The position numbers were made by a program, and so were the translations under genes. This document shows positions 41,001-47,974 of a DNA stretch of 64,000 bases, piece by piece. The stretch's first letter is position 1. Each line of letters begins with the position of its first letter. The DNA comes from Symbiodinium kawagutii (taxonomy: Eukaryota > Sar > Dinophyceae > Suessiales > Symbiodiniaceae): contig VSDK01012929.1 of the NCBI GenBank assembly GCA_009767595.1, positions 199,522 to 263,521 of the forward strand, in the 5' to 3' direction. The notes under the pieces were generated by a model. That model did no database searches. It was not told where the DNA came from and saw nothing but the letters and a program-made list of their open reading frames with translations.

Positions 41001-42448
41001 TGCCATTAACTCATTCATCACTATCAATCCTACTACTACTTAATCAGCAACTAGTTGCTGATCAGGAGTTCACCATCAATCAACCATCAAACGATTTATC
41101 AAGCATTCACTAACCATCAATCAACCATCACTACGCATCAAGCTGTGCATATTGCCCCGGTCAGCCAAGCAACCGATGTGCCAGATGAGGGCGGCGGCGC
41201 AGCTGCCTAGCCGCAGCAGCGACCCTTTTTTTGCCGAGGTTTGGATGGTGCAGGATGCTGAACTCTTTAGATAGCTCCTTTCTCAAGTTGTGGGGTATCC
41301 CCAGTTGTCCTCCTTTACATTAGCCATTTGTGGGGATAAACCAACCAACCATTACCATAGGGGTTCCCTATGGCTTGAGAAACATCGTTCATAGGCGGTG
41401 GTTGATAGGTCGTTTCCAACTCTATTTGTCGTAGTCTACAGTGTTTCTGACCTATCACATAGGGCTGTGGGTCAAAACGCCGTACCCCTGCTTCCCCTAT
41501 CATTAACCATCGTTTCCCTTGCTATTGTTGGTCAATATCCCCCTTAATTGGTTGATTAATATTGACCCATAGCCATAGGTCGTGTATAGAAACAACCACC
41601 ACAGGTGGTTCATAGGTCGTTTCTAACGCCACAGTTCCACCCTTCCCAACCTTGGCACCACTCTCCAGCCGTTGCTGTGGGAGCCGCCTGGGCCGGCAGT
41701 CATGGCCTGCCCTGGGGTGGGTCCCACCATGGACCTGTCGTTGTTGAATCTGCTGTGAAACACGTGATTTTTCATGGAACGAAACAGCAATCTATCTATA
41801 TATGAGCTGTGAAAGTGCTGTGGCGATCTATCATAATCTATAATAACCATCATAATCTATACAACAATACTTTGATAGTTACAAAACGGAAAGTCTTCAA
41901 GATCAGAACTGATTCCTACACCAGTTGGATGGTGGAATCACACCAACCTCAGCTGGGCAGTGAGTCGTTTGGTCCATGTGATCCTTTCGGGCACTGGGTG
42001 GAGCTTAGTTCGAAAGTGAAAAATGGATTGCAAAACTCACAATTTACCAACAACAATCACTTTCAGGCGGCAATTGGGAATGAAATGGAATGAAAGACCG
42101 GCATCTGTGGTCTTAGCAAGTGCCGAGTTGGATTCGCTCTGATTGATGAGTGCCCATGAAGCCAATACTCCTCGGTGAATTTCTCCCTTCCACCCCCTTC
42201 CAGGCGTGTCCAAAACGCATCTGGGCCGTCACGCGATTCCAATTGCAGCAGGGCAGATTCCCGGGCGCGCACCTGCTGATAGCCCATGGCTCCCCAAGTG
42301 GAATTCTCGTTGGTGGTAACCGAATGCATCGAAAAATCAGATTCTTTTGGCAAACCAGTTCTTGGGAACCATGGACAGGTCCCAACTTTGGTCGGGCTTC
42401 ATGTTGAGGAGCGGAGATCTGAGTCATCCAGGGCACAAAGAACGACAT
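18966..42448 (-). CDS. Gene B: split coiled-coil and SH3 gene (span)
   Basis: Span of about 17 predicted minus-strand exons (42377-42448, 42231-42272, 40663-40689, 40070-40135, 39633-39683, 38670-38708, 37754-37783, 37191-37220, 36340-36369, 35454-35518, 34563-34596, 33975-34025, 33395-33451, 33033-33087, 21597-21643, 20893-20996, 19444-19526 and probably 18966-19068). The product would be a coiled-coil rod followed by an SH3 domain and a Pro-rich segment, the build of a cytoskeletal or scaffold adaptor; that role is inference. The 3' end is unsure: 18683 offers a stop, or the gene continues into unit C. Some exons in 40.7-42.2 kb are probably missed. Confidence 0.45.
19444..19526 (-). CDS. 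Proline-rich exon (gene B)
   Basis: Acceptor gtgcgccag, one base, then [20 protein letters not shown] and PVWPPLPP, ending at a GT donor (gttcgcc). Phase 2 entry matches the phase 2 exit of the SH3 exon at 20893-20996. Proline-rich segments are common partners of SH3 domains. The frame stays open to about 19370, so the exon may be longer. Confidence 0.5.
19527..20892. other. Intron with degenerate ATGTATG low-complexity DNA
   Basis: Between 19900 and 20640 the sequence is dominated by atgtatg, gtgcatg and catac words with a short GT run at 20567-20585. I see no exon here. Confidence 0.5.
20893..20996 (-). CDS. SH3 domain exon, second half (gene B)
   Basis: Acceptor gccctgtgag, then [20 protein letters not shown] followed by [11 protein letters not shown], ending before a GT donor (gtgcacc) in phase 2. 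SH3 hallmarks are visible: hydrophobic EFQVL strand, the WW pair, ARR, and G-W-I before the final strand (Tyr replaces the usual Pro). It joins in phase 0 to 21597-21643, which carries the LSF motif. SH3 domains bind Pro-rich ligands; the next exon is Pro-rich. Confidence 0.65.
21597..21643 (-). CDS. SH3 domain exon, first half (gene B)
   Basis: Acceptor cacctccaag, two bases, then [15 protein letters not shown] and a GC donor (gcatat). YSG and LSFEADE correspond to the ALYDY and LSF-x-x-GD region of SH3 domains; the next exon supplies the remaining strands. The phase 1 entry fits the phase 1 exit of 33033-33087 across an 11.4-kb intron that contains the copia element. Confidence 0.6.
21644..21937. 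other. Intron rich in ggttaataatggtt words
   Basis: Tandem-like ggttaataatggttaataatgg and variants; no coding seen. Confidence 0.5.
21938..21942 (+). repeat. Left 5-bp target-site duplication of the copia element
   Basis: gacaa, repeated at 31380-31384 just outside the other LTR. Confidence 0.85.
21943..22106 (-). repeat. 3' LTR of the copia element
   Basis: 164 bp, TG to CA ends, matching 31216-31379 except for one C/T difference (c at 22018 region here, t in the other copy). Its first three minus-strand bases, TGA, form the pol stop codon. Confidence 0.95.
22104..23570 (-). CDS. Copia pol: reverse transcriptase and RNase H part
   Basis: Continues the integrase frame after the TGA at 23571-23573. 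Starts [13 protein letters not shown], the copia reverse-transcriptase opening, then [12 protein letters not shown] (motif A Asp), [11 protein letters not shown] and LHVDDIICC (active-site VDD). RNase H follows with [34 protein letters not shown] and [14 protein letters not shown]. The stop is the first codon of the 3' LTR. All visible catalytic residues are kept, but the upstream stop would separate this half from integrase. Confidence 0.9.
   Translation of the reverse strand, partial: WFKPKARIVVLGFDAPHLPLLTRDSPVLSRAGFMLIIQWAAMFKVSLFNADCKSAFLQGLPDTERPEPIFMRPPQDEISLEANPVWKMKHVVYELSAPVYGQANAPRRWYLYVVDTMVKKRRWRQHSLDPCCFLFEHNGQIVALLGLHVDDIICCCLESYMWVLDEIRESFAWGGEWECDDFIFVGRRIQRQEDGGFTLDQTHYVADILKTKVTMSPDEPLQDHPDLVTEFRSGIGSLQWLASATRGDLSAYVSLIQRKHSELIAINQTLKYTKATASSFVRVNHIPQNDAIIVAYGDSGFANAPGNKSQGGYVIAMTTRDALTGSAAASLLDWKSYRHQRMLRSTLAAEASALDRAQDTGNFMGCMFSEMLHAKYRSTCGTPQLEVIPITDARSLFDAVHRLSTSFAEKRVEIDVAGLRETCRGLRWVPSEVQHADALTKMAPKSRDRFRRWMAAPVVTLAESRSATEIDGSANEPWRCAVNRKFEQ
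23571..27755 (-). CDS. Copia pol: methyltransferase-like domain, integrase and start of reverse transcriptase
   Basis: An open frame of about 1,390 codons from just after TAG 27756 to TGA 23571. Numbering from the GTG at 27635: residues 1-180 resemble a C5 cytosine methyltransferase ([27 protein letters not shown]), with motif IV reading IRC instead of PPC. The integrase zinc finger is H439, H444, C472, C475; the core has D502 (LDIVY), D561 (VLDAEGAF) and E597 (LGKAERHG). A long Ser/Pro/Gln linker and a second Cys4 cluster (C1005, C1008, C1022, C1025) follow. The end, [13 protein letters not shown], is the reverse-transcriptase start, cut by TGA where the frame continues normally. Confidence 0.85.
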   Translation of the reverse strand, partial: GTQKRLLGNSRQLRELLQVEAGVYEARVRQARAHRHFRFDVVEIYAGMGNVTAEALRQGLRALQPVDAVHGIQLDRRQDHVQLRHLLRERRPFLVLWEIRCDPWSSINHLNYSQEQLAVLRDAQKMAIQEMYVTIKELMNEGIHFLLENPWGTPFWDQPDVARIRALPGVELRKGSMCNFGLRGREGYLLRKNTGWCSDLPQVLDRIARECKGDHLHEQCLGGNSKRAQVYTKQLARAIIQGLLQALSDSGDERFLPDEPRLQWTCGLDHSEMNELSSMWLSTTAPNFSVLYVDIVRDEESWRPLLQEAKLRLEDKVQASAVIKTDTGFFEQVQALVPWKIHQAQIVRSPKVRRAPYQLLLKHPVSHRPAILWLNDGRITFETEEVKGEMNTGSRFSTPVNYGILIYGEAPETSLNAEDNKQPEARPKPKLDPSSSSAPSDLQPEEQLREGQPGHRDISFDVADEVVPRWVKTVLKRVHTNLGHPSNEALVRYLAQAGASGPALHGAKHLRCAICERTKPPHQPRPAKTLQSRRFNDRLFLDIVYLKNISGETFTYLNMLDDASTYQVLEHLESRSEQEVTNKINNGWLRYFGMPDAMVLDAEGAFRGFTFEDFTAKCGIKIRVVPPDAHYQLGKAERHGQTMKWLVRRLVNQFAAMSLDEMNLLVNMALFAKNSMVRRAGASPAQWVFGRQPKIPAALMSEPEAVEAKQLLDLSDAFRQTEAVSQEAMKAFIDFEFDDMLRKAMLRKGRPWRGPLEPGQKVVYFRKRSLQDGEGTAEGYRQGMILATDPGPTGSVWLRNSRGRVVQASREQIRAVEGDELWTPSIEDVKSLRDTEIDLSQKHALAFDQRGPAPTLQADKKALEALDAQGQPQVEDESPIIIPVMPVKRPAEESDEAKGSSSSSSQRARVAPETPVTYLPPTPAGLPAPTTPALPPIAEEPLEAQQQQPETFGDEPNARSYSKGSSRTTGSMLKLPDELPALEDRGQSSSAAEPMATTSPRGIKRDAPEAVDQLRGGGDAKTAVPREEMAALHVSQFCNNMLMYCKDCGTPAQELPLASKTCDRCLGTSFVEDPNEVMSWLDESHQIEAFEDKTSLRYHPYYKRWNDENIHQEQAPLSLPREEDLADALDAELYLTGVGQVHRHVPEYVYGNQSAWSVASFDQESNEWCWHYIFDDAETIAYDINQDGSIMAGPSIYLEHCFPGHRQVPDLRCQPEGHFLAAQARYGAYAVGWDGSPDETQPAFLEDNFFQAYNLLCYDVANDRAHVDDETLLMMEPDVNRMKKMDIHQALWIDHAASTADAGQVLTLDDSSDDDAGEDATAGRAAKQALKREVPWRSIPHDDRPGFIQAVRDEWSEWEKWSTCKQRILEEGAVDPSLILKSRVAYKWKPKDGG
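27841..27990 (-). repeat. 30-bp tandem repeat inside the copia coding region
   Basis: Five 30-bp units with consensus gaggaagtcatacttgagga plus gcactgctgc; the first is degenerate. One minus frame reads the decapeptide [10 protein letters not shown] repeatedly, another reads [14 protein letters not shown] repeats. It sits between gag-protease and pol. Confidence 0.9.
28034..30470 (-). CDS. Copia gag C-terminal part and protease
   Basis: The open frame to 30655 only becomes coding near 30470, where it takes over from the gag frame ([19 protein letters not shown]). An acidic stretch and a long Lys/Gly basic stretch follow, then a CCHC zinc knuckle [15 protein letters not shown]. The protease site is [15 protein letters not shown]: an Ala replaces the usual Thr/Ser of the D-T/S-G triad. 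The end is Glu/Trp-rich ([17 protein letters not shown]) and stops with TGA at 28034. Confidence 0.8.
30438..31187 (-). CDS. Copia gag N-terminal part
   Basis: ATG close to the 5' LTR. The first third is acidic and low complexity ([11 protein letters not shown]), then Arg/Ser-rich, then a folded gag-like part ([36 protein letters not shown]). In this copy the frame reads out shortly after that motif; the neighbouring frame carries the rest of gag, so a one-base indel near 30440-30475 is likely. Confidence 0.8.
   Translation of the reverse strand: MPARLLLSMFNDELFDRMRAAFDDDDANDADDPESHDHEVSEEEAPTYDSVIDPDAAAGSPAVSPCAADASPAQDDAKHSSLGSSSSLRRRRGSRGGVSVKSGSGSKQQQPRWRSGQVPAPPSFDGDIDADPYCLRHYRRRLWRWVRITREFLPPNEQALRAREQLKGEAEVEMEEVDDSRFDCANGIEVLLQDLETSFGEKELFRQGGVIREFENIGRTQGESVHAFVRRFRLTERKLQSRQQGPRIP
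31198..31215 (-). other. Probable primer-binding site
   Basis: One base inside the 5' LTR the minus strand reads TGGTAGCGACACTGG. TGGTAGC is complementary to the 3' end of eukaryotic initiator tRNA-Met; the match weakens after seven bases. Confidence 0.55.
31216..31379 (-). repeat. 5' LTR of the copia element
   Basis: 164 bp, 163 identical to 21943-22106. The short LTR probably carries the promoter; no TATA-like box stands out. Confidence 0.95.
31380..31384 (+). repeat. Right 5-bp target-site duplication of the copia element
   Basis: gacaa, identical to 21938-21942. Confidence 0.85.
31615..31708 (+). repeat. Foldback element family 1, diverged copy
   Basis: ggtttctcaagccatagg at one end and ttcagagagaccacc at the other, with gaccccaa and ggggttcc inside, matching the inverted ends of the better copies. 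Confidence 0.5.
31986..32057 (+). repeat. AAC then AGC trinucleotide microsatellite
   Basis: About 14 aac units running into about 8 agc units. Confidence 0.95.
33033..33087 (-). CDS. Coiled-coil exon before the SH3 domain (gene B)
   Basis: Pyrimidine-rich acceptor (ctctttcttggctcgag), then [18 protein letters not shown] and one base before a GT donor (gtcaaat). Phase 1 exit joins the phase 1 entry of the SH3 exon at 21643. A GC donor four bases earlier is an alternative. Confidence 0.6.
33395..33451 (-). CDS. 57-bp coiled-coil exon (gene B)
   Basis: Acceptor cattgccgcgcag, 19 codons [21 protein letters not shown] donor (gcgcttcc). Phase 0 both sides. An alternative GT donor lies further on. 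Confidence 0.6.
33975..34025 (-). CDS. 51-bp coiled-coil exon (gene B)
   Basis: Acceptor agatcgcag, 17 codons [19 protein letters not shown] donor (gagggtc). An upstream acceptor would add six codons, and a GT donor four bases downstream would change the phase. Confidence 0.55.
34563..34596 (-). CDS. 34-bp coiled-coil exon (gene B)
   Basis: Acceptor ttgccgcggag, one base, then [11 protein letters not shown] and a GC donor (gcgagatc). The phase 2 entry matches the phase 2 exit of 35454-35518. Confidence 0.5.
34796..34882 (+). repeat. AT/TATA low-complexity tract
   Basis: Alternating tatata and atacat words in an intron. Confidence 0.85.
35454..35518 (-). CDS. 65-bp coiled-coil exon (gene B)
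   Basis: Acceptor gctgaaacatcag, then [20 protein letters not shown] and E plus two bases, GT donor (gtctgg). Clear Leu heptads. The opposite strand also reads an LLR-FQ-LR pattern, which I take to be the antisense shadow. Confidence 0.55.
35822..36030 (+). repeat. TA-rich microsatellite
   Basis: About 210 bases of tatatacata-type repeats; the open frames are Ile/Tyr runs. Confidence 0.95.
36340..36369 (-). CDS. 30-bp coiled-coil mini-exon (gene B)
   Basis: Acceptor gaccgccccgcag, ten codons [12 protein letters not shown] donor gtgcgc; phase 0 both sides. Confidence 0.55.
37191..37220 (-). CDS. 30-bp coiled-coil mini-exon (gene B)
   Basis: Acceptor ctgttgtgactccag, ten codons [12 protein letters not shown] donor gcatgtg; phase 0 both sides. 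Confidence 0.55.
37754..37783 (-). CDS. 30-bp coiled-coil mini-exon (gene B)
   Basis: Acceptor accaatgcttcag, ten codons [12 protein letters not shown] donor gcagtgatc; phase 0 both sides. One more codon and a GT donor is the alternative. Confidence 0.55.
38516..38620 (+). repeat. Foldback element family 1 copy
   Basis: gtttctcaaaatgg...ggggaacc at the left; ggtgcccaattttgagaaac at the right, an inverted pair around about 60 bases. Confidence 0.7.
38670..38708 (-). CDS. 39-bp exon (gene B)
   Basis: Acceptor ccttggtgctgcag, 13 codons [15 protein letters not shown] donor gtggtg; phase 0 both sides. Confidence 0.5.
39299..39402 (+). repeat. GTT / TTGTTC microsatellite
   Basis: gtt units, then a nine-base ttgttgttc array. 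Both strands give meaningless Cys/Ser or Thr/Arg frames. Confidence 0.95.
39633..39683 (-). CDS. 51-bp coiled-coil exon (gene B)
   Basis: Acceptor ttgatgctgttggag, 17 codons [19 protein letters not shown] donor gtgcgc identical to that of the 30-bp exon at 36340; phase 0 both sides. Confidence 0.6.
40070..40135 (-). CDS. 66-bp coiled-coil exon (gene B)
   Basis: Acceptor gccctcacctag, then [20 protein letters not shown] and two more codons, GT donor gtcagggg; phase 0 both sides. Strong heptad pattern and one of the clearest exons. Confidence 0.7.
40416..40511 (+). repeat. Foldback element family 1 copy
   Basis: ggtggtttctcaaaatagg at the left and attttgagaaaccacc at the right, perfectly inverted ends about 95 bases apart. 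Confidence 0.85.
40663..40689 (-). CDS. Possible 27-bp exon (gene B)
   Basis: Acceptor cttcaaatgag, nine codons [11 protein letters not shown] donor gcagggtg; phase 0 both sides. Short, and neighbouring frames are also open. Confidence 0.3.
41279..41385 (+). repeat. Foldback element family 1 copy
   Basis: tttctcaagttgtggggtat left, ttccctatggcttgagaaac right, inverted and diverged. Confidence 0.6.
41462..41576 (+). repeat. Foldback element family 2, copy 3
   Basis: gggctgtgggtcaaaac to attgacccatagccat, with the tacccctgcttcccc core. Confidence 0.75.
42231..42272 (-). CDS. 42-bp coiled-coil exon (gene B)
   Basis: Acceptor gggctatcagcag, 14 codons [14 protein letters not shown], then a GA donor (gacggcc) or a GT donor two bases earlier. 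Confidence 0.55.
42377..42448 (-). CDS. Possible first coding exon of gene B
   Basis: An open frame entered at 42478 after acceptor cattttaag contains an ATG at 42448 giving [20 protein letters not shown] and four more codons to a GT donor (gtccatgg), phase 0. Because gene A ends only 250 bp upstream, this ATG is a plausible start. In dinoflagellates the acceptor before it could receive the trans-spliced leader. It could also be an internal exon from 42478. Confidence 0.4.
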
Positions 42449-42727
42449 GCTCTGCTCTAAAGCAGGTTGCAGAGCTTCCTTAAAATGACCATAACACCTG
42501 TGCAATCTATGTATGCATTCATAAATGAATATCTATGCACGGAAAGGCTACATAGGCAGGAAAAAACGGCATACTACACCGTACAATCATTGCCTTGCAC
42601 ATAGAGAGGGAAGGAGAGCTGAGGAGAGTACAAGTTTGCATATCTCCATGACACCTGCCCAGTCGTGCCAATGATTCCTGCACCAGCCACAGCCCGTGCG
42701 CTCCACCGCCCTGCTTTTTCGACGGCT

Positions 42728-42829
42728 TCATGGTGGCTTCTGGAGCAGCGTTTCCAGCATCTGTCCCAGCGTGTAGTCTGGATCTGTGGACAGCGCCACC
42801 AACACCCCGCCCAGCGCTGTTAGCATGGC
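42728..42829 (-). CDS. Terminal exon of gene A with stop
   Basis: Acceptor tttctttccccaag (good pyrimidine tract), then AMLTALGGVLVALSTDPDYT, then LGQMLETLLQKPP and TGA. Phase 0 entry matches the previous exon. A hydrophobic segment followed by an amphipathic end; reads like a genuine C terminus. Confidence 0.65.
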   Translation of the reverse strand, partial: AMLTALGGVLVALSTDPDYTLGQMLETLLQKPP

Positions 42830-45800
42830 CTTGGGGAAAGAAACATCTGCAGTTCTAAGTTCTGGGCATGTCCACAGCAGGGAGAAGGGGAAAGTAAAGA
42901 AACATCTGCAGTTCTAAGTTCTGGGCATATAGACAATGGAGAGAAATGGTTGAATAATTGGCCTTTTGGGGCATTTGTTGTGGGGGAGCAGCTGCATACT
43001 GCCGCTGTTGTCAACGATGCATCATTGGGAATACTTGGAAAAGCAGGTCGCCAAAAAAAGAAAAGATTCAAACAGCTAAGCCTAGCTGACAAATTTGGGA
43101 GATTCATCATTGAAAAAGCCGCCAGATTTCAGGTCGCTAAAACAGCCATTTCAGTGGTGAAATCTGCCGAGGGGCCGAAGTGACGAAACCTGAGGCAACA
43201 GGAGGGGTGCACCCATGCCCAAATGCTGTGATGTGGGGGTTGTCCATAACAGGTGTACCCAACAAGGTAGGTTAGTTGTAAAACCATTCATCAACCATGA
43301 AGGAATTGCTAATAAACCAATTCATTCAACAGCGAAAGGGCCCAAACTCTGACAGCATCCACTAAATACTGACCAACCACAAAGTCTTGACTCAAAAACT
43401 GATCATCACTTAGCATCACCGTGAGCACCCAAATGAATAGCATCACCACCATGAGCACCCCCTAATGGTTGACCCTGCGCCAGCACCCCTGATGCACCCC
43501 GCCTGCCAGGTCCAATTCGCTCTGCCCAAAGGCCACGGTGGAGCAAATGCTGCCGCAGATACAGCCGAAGGCAATGCGCAGAAAGCGACGCAGCACGAAC
43601 TGGGCTTCGGCCTGGGAAGCATCGGCCGGTGCAGCACGAACCCATGGAGTTTAAAGGTCCATGGTGGTGAAAACGGTGAAGTCATGATGGTGAACTCATG
43701 CTCATGGTTTCTGATAGTGGCTGATGATCATCGTTCATAATGGTTGATGAGAATCGTTCATGATAATAGTTCATGATAATTGTCAAAACTAATGGTCAGT
43801 GGCGTATTCATAATGGTTCGTCAGTGGCTAATAAAGGATGGTTGAGGGTTCATGATGGTGAATGGTTTTTTCCCAATGCTCGGGCCAAAGGTCAACACCA
43901 AAAAGCTAATACAAGTCAAGCTTGAACATCTTCAACTGAAGCCAACCACTTCCATCCCCTGAACCACCGAGATCAACCCAGATGAACCCAGATGAACTGA
44001 GATGAACCCAGCGCCCTGGCTGCGCCCTGGCTGCGCCCTGGCTGCGCCCTGGCTGCGCCCTGGCTGCGCCTTGTGCATGTTGACGGCGCCCTGTGTGCCC
44101 AGCGCACCACCCACTGATTGACAGACCAGGTGGGTCCAGCTGTGTGGGCCGCTGACCAGGACACCCAAGGATCCAAAGACCTCCAGCGCCGCCCCCAGGA
44201 CCCCAGGGCCCCTGGGGGAACCTGTAGGGAACCCCGTGGGGAACCAGGAGATGGGTCTCCCAACAAGATATCCATCAAGCAAAACATCTCCGATGAGTGT
44301 CATAATTGGCAACCATCATTGACCATGCTAGCCACCCAGGCGAATGGCAACCGCCATGATCAATTCGTTGGACTTCTGACCAGTCGGCTATTGCAAATTG
44401 CAATCATTTTGAACCAGAAACCCTGGGGTTCAGCCAATCGGTTCAGCCAATCTAAGTGGCGACTCTAAACCCACACCTGTTTCCTGGTTTTTGACCCATG
44501 TCTTTGGTATCCCCTTAGCCAAGAAAGAGTGAGGTTAATGGGGATGGTACCAAGCATGGTCATCACAAACTTATGGTCTTTGTAGGGAAAGCATCACTCT
44601 GCGAAAACGAATCTGTTGATAAAGCACGGGCATTTCATTTCCTGGTCGCATCACGTCCTACGGCGCAATCAGACCATCTCGCCACAAGCGATGACTGCTG
44701 AAGCACCAAATGGATCAAGCTCAAGGTTGCTCCGGTTCCTGGTTGTGTCCTAGGTCGTCTCCACAAACCGGTCCCCTTTCCCAGAACCAATGTGCCGACA
44801 AGCATCGACCGCAAAAAGAAGGGCGCCACCTCAGAGCCACAGCGTTGAGGCAGTCGACTGTCTAGCTGCTCATCCAGGAGCAGTTCAACTGTCGTCAACG
44901 AGTTTACACACCCAGGGGATTGCAACCAGGAAGAGAAAAACCTGTAAGAAATATATCATGTCCCAGCAAGGTCGTCAGACACCCTGGAGCCTGCAGGATA
45001 TGCAAAACAAACAAAGTCTCGTGGGATGTCTGAAACATTGCACTAGTTCCCATGTATTCCAACCCCTCGGTTGGTAGAAATTTTGTCCAGCCCATGGTTT
45101 CAACATGGCATTCCTTTGTACAAGTCCGGGATTTCCGCTGCCAAATGAGTGTGGCTCCATATTATTTGCGGCCAGATTAAATTGTTTTGATATCTTTAAA
45201 AAGTGCAAGCCAATGTCCAACATGGCTTCACATATGCACATGCATATTATACTGTTGAGAGTGTTGGGTATCAAGCGGGCATCAAGAGTTATAGAGATAT
45301 GTCTACTGAATTGTTCCGGATCGCATTGCTGGGTTCAGAAAAGCAATGAACTGCAACCGTGATGCCCAAGATTCCAGGAACGCAAACGTTGGGTGCCAAG
45401 AACTCCTGGGCGATTTCGCAGCGCTGGTTGGGTCCCTATTCTCGCTTGAGAATTCCGATCTCCGTTGGGGAGCCACTCATCAATCGATGTCCACTGTGGA
45501 ATTCCATGGTCCATTCTGTCCATCGGAATGTATCCCCACCGATGGTCCAAAACGACATCGTTGCGGGTGCAAACGGCCAAGTTGAGGGTTTTCCGCGAGT
45601 GCCCCAATAATGTTGACATCGCTATTGGGTTTCTGTCTGCTGGAATGCCTCATGGGAGAGCCATCCATTGAACTTCCCTTGTCCCAGCTGGTGATTTTGC
45701 ATCAACAAACAGTGGTTTCTCAAAATAAGGGACCCCCAAATCATCCAAAGTAAACCATTCTTAGTCCTAAAGCAGCTATTTTGTGGGTTTGTGGGTATCC

Positions 45801-47800
45801 TACGGCTTGAAAAACACCCAAATGGGTCGCTGGCAGCTGGATCCTCGTTGTCGATCAGCAGCATATCTTCGCTCTTCCGCCGTGCGCGCTCCAAACGCTC
45901 CACAGACACTCGCTCTGGCACTGCGCTGGGAGTGGCCAGTTCCATGTCGCCATGACAGCTGGTTTCGGTCATGGCGCACGCTCCTACGTCAGTTGGGGCT
46001 GTCAGCTACTTTCAAAGCTTGCAGCTGCTTTTCGTTGCTTTCACACCATAATGAAACTCCAAAAAAGTTCAGATACCATGGCGGAAAGGATCACAATGTT
46101 GCTTTAGTGCCCAAGTCAGAGTCACAGAGTCGTTTTGGAACAAGCTATGGTTCGCATCATTGCTTGAGGAAAAGGACTCTTCATCACACTACCTGTCCAT
46201 GTTTTTGCACATTTGCCGAGCTCTTAGCCCCTTTTTAAAATTCCTGGGAACTTCAGAGGTATCGTGGCAGCAGTGGCAAGCTCCGTAAAAGTGACGCAGG
46301 AAAATGGGAGGCCAACCAGCTCGAAGCTGAACCATCAAAGTGGCATCCCATGTATCGCATGCCAATGAAAACCCCATCCTGCCAGCTGGTTATGATACAT
46401 TTCGGCCTGCAATGGTTATGATACATTTCGCAGTAGAGCAACCAGCTCCAGGGTGCTGGTTGAACACGCTGCCGGTGACGATCCAGCTGGTAAACCAGAA
46501 ATGGAATGGAAATCAGCAGCAGTCAAAAATGTGGGGTTGGATTTTTGGGGTTGGAGATCTCCCATGACCCCCCCCAAAAATAAAGCCCCGCAAATGCGGA
46601 ACTGACTGGTCGACAGGAACTCTTCAGTAAGCTCCCGATCTCCCAGACTCGGCCCATCCCGTGCTGGCACCTCGCGGGTCACGCGCTCCCGCATGTCGCT
46701 CAGCTCTGACTGCAACTGTTGCTGGGCCACCTTGCCGGCGAAGGATGGGAGGTTGGAATGGTTGGAATGGTTGGACCAATCGTTGTCACATGATGCCAAA
46801 CCAGACCCTGCTGCCAACCCTGAGGATCGCAATGCAGCCGATGGGATGAGCACCCACTGCCATTTTGAGATGTTCATCGTCTATGGTGGATCCGCATGAT
46901 CCACATTGATGAACTACCAGCAGTGCCACTCAGCGCAAGGCCTAAACAGGACTCCAACCTTAAAGATCCTTTTCCGCAGAAAAAGGGGATACTCCCAGGA
47001 GACTTCGCCAGTCCGTTTCGGCTCCTGTTCCCAGGAGACGCTCAGCTGGGCGCTGACATGCCTCGCCTCAGCCTTGTCCTCCCGCAGTTGCCAGTTCCGC
47101 TGCAGAGATTGCACCTCTTGTGACACGGCCTCAGAGGCTGTACCGCTGGTACCAAGTAGCGGAGGAGATCAATAAATGTATTCATTTCAATAGACAGTAG
47201 GAACTGACCAGCTGGTGAAACTTATGTCAATAGTAGAGTAGTTGATTGATTTGTGTTTCATCCTTGAAGTATAATGGATACCAGTTTCACCAGCCGGTTC
47301 AACCACTGCTATGGATCGATTGACAAGTCGTAGAAGTCCTAAACGGCGGGGTGGCCCACTTTCCCACGTCTAGGCTTCCCCACAGCACCCTGCTGCCGTC
47401 TTTCTTTCACCTGATGCTGGCAGCTGTTGGCACCATGACACCGTCAACGAGGAAGCAATGCTGTATGGCCAAGGAAGCAAAAACAAAAACCTGCACCTGG
47501 GGCAATCCAAAGAATGTCTGATCAAGTGCCGGCACTTCACTTCACTTGCTTTGCACACATCAAATATGTTCGAATCCAAAGCATGGTCTGGGTATCAAAA
47601 TTCGACATGAATCGCTTGCTGCACTTTGCCCACAACCCTTCAGCTGCGGAACCTCCCCCAGTAGATCCTCGCGTAAGGCATCTAGGGCACGCTGTAGGGC
47701 AATTGAGGCCTGGGCGACAGGAACTGCCCAGGGAAGGCTAGGAGATCTGCTTGGAGTACACATGGACACAGATATACTGGATGTAGACGCATCTATTAAA

Positions 47801-47865
<65 letters not shown>

Positions 47866-47901
47866 TATGTATATGCATGCATACATATATATATATATAT
47901 G

Positions 47902-47953
<52 letters not shown>

Positions 47954-47974
47954 GGATGGATGGATGGATGGATG

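Larger units (their letters stand above)
40690..42230. other. Intron region with two unresolved GC-rich islands
   Basis: Islands near 41180-41230 and 41660-41730 have exon-like composition and AG acceptors on the minus strand, but no single frame or phase is favoured. Foldback copies of both families lie here. Confidence 0.35.

Noticed and set aside
45335..45619. 94-codon minus-strand frame and opposing plus-strand frames
   Set aside because: Both strands look moderately protein-like and neither has convincing splice sites or phase fit.
46203..46256. Possible exon NFKKGLRARQMCKNMD on the minus strand
   Set aside because: Good acceptor and GT donor, but its phase does not fit either neighbour in gene A.
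47390..47412. Possible micro-exon VKERRQQ on the minus strand
   Set aside because: No donor gives a phase compatible with the flanking exons.
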